A stretch of DNA of 64,000 nucleotides from Bimastos eiseni (Eukaryota; Annelida; Clitellata; Crassiclitellata; Lumbricidae): assembly GCA_959347315.1 (NCBI GenBank), contig OY365814.1, positions 28,018,329 through 28,082,328 of the forward strand. Direction: 5' to 3'. The stretch's first letter is position 1; every line of letters begins with the position of its first letter. The translations under genes and the position numbers were made by a program. Under the pieces are notes generated by a model. The model was not told where the DNA came from. It saw nothing but the letters and a program-made list of their open reading frames with translations, and did no database searches. Below, one piece after another: positions 1 through 10,800 of the stretch.

Positions 1-154
1 GACCGTGTGGCCTCGACCCTCGACCTTTGCCCCTAGACCTCTGACCCTGCTCATTTTCAAGGTGATCAAATGAGGCAATTTCGAACAAATATTGAAACAA
101 GTTTCGGAAGAAGACTTTGCCCCACGCGCAATCCGAGTTGGTAAATAAACGAGA

Positions 155-290
155 ACACGCACACATGTCACACAAACACACCTAGTCATCCGCACACACC
201 TACACACGCATACGCACACACACGCATACACACACACACACGCATACGCACACACATGCGCACACACACACACACACCAATACACCCTCT
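155..290. repeat. Imperfect CA/CACG microsatellite
   Basis: The sequence alternates CA with interspersed CG and TA steps (cacacacgcatacgcacac). It is a simple repeat of about 135 bp. Confidence 0.9.
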
Positions 291-599
291 GTTACAGTTG
301 CTCTAGGGCAGTATACACGGAGGCCAAATCGGAGGAATGAGAAGCCACCAGCAGCTATTGTTCGGCATTATGTTATGGGCTGCAGCCGATGCTAGCATTC
401 AATTAAGTCTGACATTGGAAATGAAGGTCAAAGGACGTCAATATACAATATACAGATACAGGTCAGAGGAGGTCAACGGAGGATGCGCATTCATCATAAA
501 GGCCTACGGCTGTGTCACTGGCAAACGTTGTGGTGTCGTTAGAATTGAAAGTACTGGAAGTAGAAGAGTCAGTAGACCCAAGCAAGGCTGGCAACATGT

Positions 600-740
600 T
601 ACTCGCGAGTGCCGCGTCGAATCAGAGGGGTTGTCCAAAGGGTAGTCCAAGGGAGGGCAGATAGTCCGGTTTTCAGAAGGTCAGTGGAGACAAACCGAGT
701 AGCCTAGCTGATAATGTGGGTGTTGTTTTGGTCGAGAGAC
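600..740 (+). repeat. Dispersed repeat copy A
   Basis: The motifs AGTCCGGTTTTCAGAAGGTC and TTTTGGTCGAGAGA recur, with changes, at about 20930-21090 (AGTCCGGTTTCCAGAAGGTC, GTTGGTCGAGGA). The order and approximate spacing are kept, so the two are copies of one interspersed family. The boundaries are not defined. Confidence 0.6.
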
Positions 741-1479
741 AACGCCCGAACATCTGCTCGTTCCCCGCGGTCTAGGTCAACTATGTATGTCCTTGTTACA
801 TTACGGGCCATTTACGGCGCATTGCACAGCGTTTATCGCAGATCTATACGAGGCATGGGTCTAGGGCCTAGGTGGGCGCAGCAGGGTCACCGTCGCTCAC
901 CGAATCCCCGTGTCTTTGACAACTTGCCTTGGTGGTAATACACAGACATAAAATCTGACCTTCCGTCTTGTGTACAATGTAAACAAGACTAAGGCATCGG
1001 AGCAAACAGGCAGACAGAGCGGCTGGCAGTCAAACCCCGTAAAAGACGCTGTCAGAATCCATCGGTCCGGGCATGATCTTAATTATGCACGCATTTTTAA
1101 TTCTAACCATCGGATTCTCAAGCGACCAGAAACAGGTTGGTCTTTCACATCAAACGTGTTCACACTCCAGCACACTCGCATTTAAGTTTCAAATTAGTTT
1201 GCACAGGCAGATTGAATTTATTGATGAGACGTGAGTATCTATCCTCCACCCCTACCACAGCCACTAATTCAAAGTTCGGTCCGGATAGATAATTGGTTAA
1301 ATAGCCAGTCTGTTTGAAAAGTATTGCCGACTCCTCTCTCTCCTCCAGTATACTACTCGTCTTCATTCTCCTCCTTCTAATATGGGTCCTCCTCGTCTTT
1401 TTACTAAGCTACAGAACCCGCTTTGACGTGCTGTATTAGCAAACCGGTCTAAACTGGACCGTAGCGGATGGTACCCTCC

Positions 1480-1875
1480 CACAACAAGGCCTGGCTCTTT
1501 GCGGCGCGGTGTTCCGGCGGCGCGTTTGGATCTTCGCTGCAGAAAGGGTGTAACTTTGACCCGCTTCAGAAGCTTTATAGCTAACGGACGCCTTTACTCG
1601 GTTCGACACTTCGGCTGCGCTGCGAACTGTCGTCAGGTAGCTGGGTGGCGCCAGGTGTATCCGTAGAGATCTGTCCTAGTTCTATTTAAATGTCGGTTTG
1701 ATTGTGAAAATAAGCGCCTTAAATATTATTACTTACTCGGAAAGCTTTCTGCGTCGTTTGTCGGGGAGTTGCTTTTTAACGGAGTAACATTGAATTGTAT
1801 TCGCCGGTCAGGTTCAAGCAGAGGTCAACATCCGGGCATTTGAAAATTTTCCGTGAAAGCCGCAAATAATCCAAG
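1480..1875 (+). promoter_or_regulatory. Putative promoter and 5' UTR of the ATPase beta gene
   Basis: A CpG-rich patch (about 1495-1660) precedes the start codon in otherwise AT-rich DNA. It includes GCGGCGCGG and GGCGGCGCG runs. A TATTTAAAT element lies at about 1682-1690. The start ATG at 1876 sits in a good Kozak context (CCAAGATGG, A at -3 and G at +4). No 5' UTR intron could be recognised. The transcription start is inferred, not seen. Confidence 0.4.
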
Positions 1876-4800
1876 ATGGCGCAGGAGGATGTCGATGTTC
1901 AGCAGCAGAAGAAGGGGTTCGGGGCGAAGGCCAGGGACTTCGGAAGATCGATATGGAACCCCCAAAAGAAAGAGTTCATCGGTCGGACAGCGGGCAGTTG
2001 GGGTGAGTCGACGTTTCGAAGTTAATCGGTGTTTCAGAGACCGTTGCCCTTGACATTGAAGCGCTGGGTCTGTCCGATGATGGCAGGTGTCGCACGGCCA
2101 CTGCATTCAGATTGGTATAGCTGTGGTTCGACCCGAATTTTGAAGGCCAGAGCCACGATGACCTATTCCCAGATCATTTAACAGTATTTTTTGGTTAAAA
2201 TTAGGATTCGCACATTATAATTTTCATTATGTTTGCTGCAGCTTTGTCGCACTTTCAGAAGATCACACCACGCAATAGGACCTCTGTGCTAATACGCAAA
2301 ATGTCTTGTCATGAGCCCCAAAAATATTAAAATAGCTGCAGTTACTAAAAATAATGACATTGGGTTAAACTCGCGAGGAATGAAAGACGCGTCCAATCAA
2401 TGAGTTTTCTGTTAGGATGATATTGCAAAGGGAGGGACAAAATTGGTCTGTTACTAGTGTCTGATAAAGGCGTGTTGAACATGCTAGGATGAGCAGAGAG
2501 GCCCCACACTTTAGGGACTCTACACGTACGCAAGAAATTAATTTCAATATTTTAGCATTACTGTTATTTATGAAGTCTATTAGTAAAAATCGAAGAATTA
2601 AGAAAAAATTATTCGAAATTACGCCGCATAATAATTATGTGGGATTCAATAAACTGACATTCTTTCAACATGTGTTGACTCATATTGAAGTTTCTATTAT
2701 CAGGCAGATCCATCTCAAAATCAGCTGGAAGTGCCCTAAGACCCATTTTCACTTACCTGTTTAGAAGTTTTGCCTCACCTGACAGGGACTCCAGTACTAT
2801 GTGTTATTAAATGGTATTATTTTATTGTGTGCACTGTAGGTTAGTTAGTGTTCGTTTGTTATGATTCTGTGGGAGGGAGTCCTCCAATAGTTTCACTGAA
2901 CTGGGCTACCACATTTTTAATCTGGCACTGTCTGTCACTGATCTTACCAGATAAATTAAAATAAAATAATATAAGATCTCATTTTGTGCTCAGTCTGTGG
3001 TAAATATGTGTTTACTCACACCTTTTCAGACCTCAACAGAGGGACATTTTTGAGAAAAAAAATCACTTTAATAAGACAAATATATCTGTGTTTTCTCAAC
3101 TTGTCTAGTGCATTGAGACTGGGGGTTAGGGTCAACATGACATCACACAGCATATTGTCCAGCCAGAGAAGCCTTGCCCTCAGCAGCAGTTATGGTTGAT
3201 GGCTACCCCATTTTCATCTGGATACTGAACTTTAAGGGATGAAAGTCTGAACTGATCACTCATACATAAAAATTTTAAATATATTCGGCATACAATTGAA
3301 GCATTAATTAGTGTTAATGTTAATGATGTAACGGTAATCAAGAGATAAACATTCTATTTACATGTCGTATTTTGAAATGCTTTACTAAAATACATGATGT
3401 AGATGTATAATTGTAAGTCTTGGCAATATAAATATTACATTGGATGGTTATAATTGAAACAGAAGAAAGCCCCCCTTAAGCTCATCTTAAAGGCAGCAGT
3501 GTTTTTTTATGTCAGCCGTGGCACTTCAAGTCGACTTCCGGCCGACAGCATATGCAGCTTTTTATAGCAGAGTTTGCTGGAGTGTTGGCGGAAGGGAAAG
3601 TTTTTATGTGTCTGTTGCAGGGACTTAGAACAGTGACCTGTCAGTTAGGTACCAGTCTAGCTTGTTAATCACAACACTGTCATGGATAGTACAAATTAAA
3701 ATTGCACAAGTATGGTTCTTGTAATCTGTTTGTTCTATAACACTGTTAGTCTGTACAATTCTGGATGGTTAAGGATTGGTAATGTTGATGATTTTTGAAA
3801 ATTTATGTTTAAAAAAGTTTTATTCAATGATTGAAAGAATTATTTGAAGTTTTCAGTTAATTGATTAACGACGACTCGTTTGTTTTTGTCTAACAGCTAA
3901 GATTGGCTTGTTCTATATGATATTCTACTCCTGCCTGGCTGGATTCTTTGCCGTCATGTTGGTAGGATTCTTCGCAACTTTGGACAACACTGCACCAACT
4001 CAGCAGGACATGTACAGTCTCATTAAACAGAATCCAGGTATGAAATAATTCTCTGCTTTAAGCTAATTGCTGACTGATGACTTGATAATTAACTTCGTAA
4101 TTTTTATATGACTTTACAGATGGTGAATTTATTAAATTTGCCAGATTTGGGGCTAAGTAATGGAGAATAGTTGAGACCAACAATGTTACAACATGAGTCA
4201 TGTTGGTGTGTGGGTATATGTGATTGGTCATTGTGAGATTTCTGTCCTGTGCTTATGTATAATAATGTGTGTAGATTCGTGTTGAAAGATTTCAACTTCA
4301 TGTACCTAACATCCTTAATGTATGTATAAAGCTCTAAGTGACACCTGCACTATCAGGCACATCGAATGTCTTTATGCTGGTATACAGTAGACACCTAATT
4401 GGACATCTGTGTAATGCTTCAACGATAAAAGTGACTGGAGAACCAGCGCAGTAGGTGAAGTGTGGGGAACCTGTGGACAACAGTTATAGCTCTATATAGT
4501 TAATCTGACGGTTGCCTGTGTCTGAGCAATTACTTAGTCTAGATTTAGATTGTCTGTTTGACATTGGTTGAATTTGATATCTGGCTTGAACTTGAGTCAC
4601 ATGACTCATTGTTACAAGAAATCTCTATTTCAGGGGCACCCTTAGGTCAGATTTTGAATTGTTATACCCTTATCATCATCGACTCATAGTACAGTTTAGA
4701 CTCTTACAAACGGTGTCCTAAATCAGTAAATAACCTTTAGCGTATTTATGGAATTTTATTATATTTATATAAATGACTGAATAATGTGAATATTAAATAT

Positions 4801-7800
4801 TTTTATTTTATGGTATAAAATTATGCTTAGCTCATGCTTTATGTGAGAAAAGTCGTGCAAGTAACCGAATCATTGTGTTTGACTGCAATTTATTATTTAC
4901 TTAATATTACTTTTTTAATTTAATTATTTTACATTGTTCGTTTTTCCTATAATTGAATTTGATGGGTTGTGGAATGTCGAGGCAGTTTCGTATAAGTTTG
5001 TGACTTATTACTTGTGAGTGGTTACTTGTAACTGGTTACTTGCGACTAGTTACTTCAAACTTGTAACTGATTGCATACAGAATCCTAATCATGTTGAAGT
5101 AGAATGTAACCGGCAAGATTTATCAGGAGTTTCTGACGACTGTGTCGTAAGAAAAGTCGCTATGTAAGTGTCAGATTCCAACTTGTGGTTATTTGCATCT
5201 TCAAGGTGCTGGAGTTGAATTGGGAGAAAATCCTTGCAATAGGAGGTATTGCCACTGCTCACTGTATTCTCTAGGGCTGCATCTTCTGATCGATTCATAA
5301 CGTTTGCCTGTCTTTGACAGACAATGAACAGACCTTATGACCTGCTTGTTGTGGGTGCTGCTTGATAATCTAGCGAGTCCGATGAAATTGCTTGCACCTA
5401 GTTGTTCCTGTTACCACCCGGTGGACCTTGATAATGGCGTTCTTGCTCGGGAACTGACACCAGTGGTCCCTGCCTAACCCTCGGGCTTTAGCAATCGATT
5501 ACAAAAACCTAATACACTGTTCAGTCTTATATCTCGGTCTCTAGGATTTTAGATTTTTTCAAATAAACACACTATCCTGAAAAGTCGAAATTTGAGGTTT
5601 TTTGGGTCATATACTTTTTAAAGTTAAAAGGTCTAAATTTATTGGACAAATTTTGTGATTTGTGATATTCAAGTGGAACTCTGGATTCACTCGATTTGTC
5701 ATTAGTAAGATACAGTAGTGTAGGCTATGTTAAGTTCTTGACTTACTTCTCGTTCATAATTTTGTGTTCGGTGTGTGACTACATACGTACCTTACAACTT
5801 AAAACCTAAACACTTTTTAGAAAACCTAGGTTTTCCATCCATCTGTTTTAGCTAAGTGCATGACATTGTCCATTTCTTTTGGCTGATTGGAAGGTTGGCA
5901 TTGGAACAGTGCATTTTGCTGCCCCACACTGGTACCAGTTCTTGCCCTGATTCTGCTTTAGCGCATTGACTGCACAACTGTAAACAGTGGAATCAGTCTT
6001 CACTGCAATTAGACCGAACGGTTTACGTGTGCAGGAATAATGTGCATTTATTGTGTCATTTAGAGAGGGCTAGAATGGCTGTTAAACCTGGCAACTCATT
6101 TTCATTTGGCCTTTGCATTGTGATTGTTTGCACTGCCTATACCTGTGCAAAATGGATGAACTGCATCATTGTTTCTAACGATTGCTCGATAATGTTTTCC
6201 CAGCGACATGAGGGGTTTGAATTATTGGACTGTGCGTTTTCATGATCAACACTCGGCAGCCGCTGGGTGGCCGTGTGCGAGCGAGCGAGCCAGTGCGTGG
6301 CAGCTGTGATGCAGATAAAAACCAGTTTATGACTTCTTTTTCCTTCTGATGGCGATGGGGTGGCATACAGAATTTATGAGACGGATTTGAGATAGACGCG
6401 GTACGCGAGTGATGCTCTCATCTATACATCTTTATGACTACATCCTGCGTCTTGTTGACAATGATCGTATCGTATTTTAATGTGATGCACTCCGGTTGTC
6501 GTGTCAATGGTGACTTGAATCGATGTTTTTCATGTGAATTCCTGGTCTTGTGGAGGACCGGAGTCTCGGTGGGGTCTCTTGACCTTGTCATCTGTGTGTA
6601 GCTAGAGCGAGGAGATTGACGAGATCGCCGGTCGGTCGGTCGGTCGGTCGGCCGTGCTAGATATTGGTTTTAGATTAGAACGCTTGTCAAAGTACAGAAT
6701 TTGATAATTGATACGAGAGAGTCCTGGGTCGATTTCAGTGCCTCTGATAAATTGCCTACTAGAGAGGAGGGGGGCATGCTGAAAGTTTTGCCCTTTGAGT
6801 GAGATCTGCCCTTGAGGTAACCTTAGCACAAGTACTGATTGTGTTGGCTTCATCTTTGATGGACTGAAGGACAATGAGAAGACGATCTTTATAATTAATG
6901 CCATTCTAATTTATTGTGTAGACACTGCTTCCATGCATTTGTGTGTAGGTGTGTGTGTAGGTGTGTATAGGTATAGATTTTTATATTCAGGTTAATGGAG
7001 AAAAAAATCAATAGATCTAGGCATGGAAAACACAAGGTCTCTTGGTCATTGTTACACCTGTAGTAACAAAATCGCAACAATAGTCAACACAACGTATCAA
7101 TACAATGTTTTAATGAGATTATGTGTTGGAGCGTTTAGTAGGATCGGGCATCTGGCGATTTGATGTATTTTCCCTTGTGCTCGCTGAAGCTTCCACATGT
7201 TGTTGTTTTTATACTTCAGTTTATGAAATGATACTTGATATCATTAACAGTTTTCCAAGTCTTCCACATGACGTGTTAATTAGAGGTCAAGTTGGCAATT
7301 AATTTAGAAAAATCACTCTATACTTCTTTTGTACACTGTGTCTAAATGGGGATGCCATATACGTCATCATACTTGATTATACTGTGAACGTTCTTGTTGG
7401 CTTGGACCTGCTATTAGATAGAATTGGATTCATTACCATTTTTTGCAGAAAGTATCCGTGCACCATGTTCAGGCTCAAATGCTTTTTCCTCTGCGTTAAG
7501 AGTATTATATTATTTGGCATCAAATCAATAAATGAATCAACTGAGAAGCATGCTCAGCTCTGCCCTACTCCCAAACCAACTTGAATCTGGGTGTCACCAT
7601 CTATCTGAAATGGATCTGTCCATAGATTCAGCCAAATCATACAAAATGAGGTCTTTCAGCTGAGTCTTTGCATTGCAAGTGATGTGCTGTTGGAGGGCCT
7701 CTTGAATTGGTGCTATATAAATCATGCTATGCTTGTGCCTTTCATCCGTCATGTGACTCGATAGCCAATGGATTTGAGAGTTCGCAGTGTAGTGTGAAGT

Positions 7801-10800
7801 GTCCCTCGTGTACTACAGTTGCACAGCGCCATCAAATGGTGCTTAGTTACCTTTAATAAACACTTTGTCCAGAAATAATTGGACCCTTTGATAATATGAA
7901 AATAAATAGTAAACATTTTTAAAGTTATAAACTTCCAAAACCGTTTTTATCCTGATGCATCTATCTAGTACTGCCTAAAATAGGACTGCTCCTGGCATCG
8001 AGTAATGACGTCATAATGACATAAGTTGCATCAATATTAGAGTTTTAATGACGACCTAAATTACATCAACAGAATCTTCAATTGTTTTGGAATGTTGTCG
8101 ATAGACTGCCATAAATTTAGTTGAAATTTATTCTTGCATTTGAATAATATTAGACTACTAGGTGTGTTCCAAAGTGTTCGCGTGCGCAATTGGTCAATAG
8201 TAGCAATGACCAGCTGATCATATTCCTCCCACTATGGCATACTATTCTTAACCAGGACATTCATAAATTGTAAATTTGTGGAGAAATATGTCGGGATTAA
8301 AACGGTTTTGAAATTTCAAAAATTTGATGAATATTTACTATTTATTTTTATATTATAATTAGGGGTCCCTTTATTTCCAGATTTATTTCCAGTATACAGT
8401 AAGGAAATAATGGAAATAACAGTTGCTGAACTGTATATGAAACTTTTTGTTTTTGACTCTTGACGTAATTTTAACTAAAGATTGGTGCCTTTGAAAGTTT
8501 AAAAAATGCATAAATGAATAAAATAAAATGCTTGGTAATAGTATGTAATAATAATAATGATTGTATCTTGTTCTTCAGGAATGGGCTTTCGGCCAATGGT
8601 CAATGTGGAGAGCACTCTCATTCGGTTCTCAACGGAAGACCCGGAATCCTACAAGTTGCACCTTAAAAATATAAAAGATACCCTTCAAGGTATAGGCTGT
8701 TCATCTTTTCTAATTCACATCAGTCTTTTAATTCCATTGTCAGTTCTCATGCACGTCATATTTTGGTACAAGAGTCTGAATGAAATTATAGGATCTATTA
8801 TGTAACCTAAAGTTCTCAGTTGGTTGATCTCCTAAAGTTATAATTTTTTCCGGACCACTCTGACTTTCAGGCAATGATCAGCTTGATTTTGGCACGCCAC
8901 TAGTTCCATGTCTGTGTATTTGCACCGACCAACAGCACAGAAGCTGCTAAGTAATATTGAGTAATGATGATCTGTTTCCTTCTATTCTGAATCACATTAT
9001 CACATCTGTGGTAAAAACGTCCATTCTAAATCACATCATCACATCTGTTGCAAGGCGGTGTAAATTCATTGGGAATGCCAGCACCAGTTGACTGCCAAAG
9101 ATTACATTGTGATTTATTACAGTGCTGTTACGTAGCATTTAACCATTTGCAAAATCCACAAAAGAACGGATTTGTCTTGCATGTCTCAGTTTCAGTCTCA
9201 CTAGCATCTGCTTTTTTTCAATGTTGATCGATTTCGGTGGCACCCGTTTAGTCTTATCACCTTTCTGCTACGGTAGTTTTCTGCTGTGCTCTGGTACCTT
9301 GTGTTAGTTTAATTAAATTAATTGCATTGTCGGTAAATCAAAGCACCTAATCCCTGATAATGTCATTCAGACAATGACCTGTGATCTATTATTCGATTAT
9401 GTTGATGATATGCTGACTTAGCTTTAGGCTTAGCGTGCCAGAGTCGAAGCTGTTGAAGGACAGCAGTTGTCGTTTTGCTGTTCTTTTCTGATCTGTGGGT
9501 CATGTTCTATGTAATATTCTGGTAAATAATGTGTTTACTGCTGTGTGAGGTTTGGTAATAAGTACTGTGTAATTCACTTGTAAATAATGTGTTTTTTCTG
9601 GGGTTTGGTACTGTGTAGTGCATCTGTAAATACTGTGCTTACAAACACGATTTGTTACAAACAATTGCAAATATCCTTTTGTAGCAGATGTAACAGATGC
9701 CAGAATCCTTTTTAATATTTAGCATCTGCTTCAATAAGGCTGTTTAAGCTGTTTAAGTGTAGGTGTTAATTGCAATTCTGACTAAGAATCAAGCGGTCAT
9801 GATACATTTGAAAGGCTGATGTCTGGGGTTGCATCTCATGATGTTAATGGGTTATTAGATAGGTCATGTAACTGTTGGCTGGTGATTGTGCTTCTGCTGT
9901 GTATAGATTTTTGATGATCCGTTGGAACTAGGAATCAACCTAATATACTGTAACGTGAGACACTTCTGATGTGTCCTATGTTTAGATTTACTAGATTGGT
10001 AATGTAAGGATGTGGAGCACATATTCAAGGATATAAAGACACTGTCGAAGAGTTTTATCTCTTGGGAAGAGATTTTCGGGTTATTTAAAACTTAGTGTTT
10101 ACCAGGGTCGAATGTAACTGTCAGAAGCCCGGCAAGGCGCCCATTGCATCATACATCCAATAGTGTATGTTTGTGTGATCTGTGCAGGGCACCAGACAAT
10201 TGTTGCGGAGGCGAACTACACGACCTGTGAGGATGGACAGAAACCGGGTCCTCATGAAGTGTGCAAGTTCAATCTGACTGAGCTGGGCTCCGAGTGTACA
10301 GAGGCGAACAGCTATGGTTATGCAAATGGAACACCATGTGTTCTGCTGAAGATAAACAAGGTAATGATTATAATAATAATAAACAAGGTAATAATGATAA
10401 AGATGATAATAGTAAACAAGGTAATAATGATGATAATAAACAAGGTAATGCTAATAATGATAATAATAAACAAGGTAATGATAATAATAATAATTATAAA
10501 CAAGGTAATAACGATAATGATAATAATAAACAAGGTAATAATGATGATAATAATAAACAAGGTAATAATAATAATGATAATAATAAGCAAGGTAATAATG
10601 TCACTGGGTAAACCCTTTGCTTTTTGTGCTGAAGCAAATGACATGCAAGATGAGAAAACTGGTTGCATCCATGCTGTTGGCTGGTGGTGCAAGTGAACTG
10701 AATCACTTTGAAACTGGTTTACTTACGGTTGTTAATATCGGTTTTTGGGACAAACTGATCATTGGATTTTAAAAACCGATATTAAACCGTTTATTGGTTT

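Larger units (their letters stand above)
1..1479. other. Upstream intergenic region, no gene seen
   Basis: No convincing coding exon is visible. The open frame at 337-645 shows no recognisable domain, and its 3' part overlaps a dispersed repeat. The stretch holds a CA-rich microsatellite near 155-290 and a repeat copy at about 600-740. The remainder looks like unique, moderately AT-rich DNA. Confidence 0.6.
4038..8578 (+). other. Intron 2 of the ATPase beta gene
   Basis: A 4.5-kb AT-rich intron with donor GTATGA and acceptor TTGTTCTTCAG. I see no nested gene. It holds a short 14-bp tandem repeat near 5003-5065, a GGTC run at about 6628-6652, a GT-rich patch at 6938-6975 and a repeat 3' end near 7693-7732. 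Confidence 0.8.

Noticed and set aside
337..645. 102-codon frame upstream of the ATPase gene
   Set aside because: No domain, no splice context, and its 3' part overlaps a dispersed repeat that recurs near 20.9 kb.
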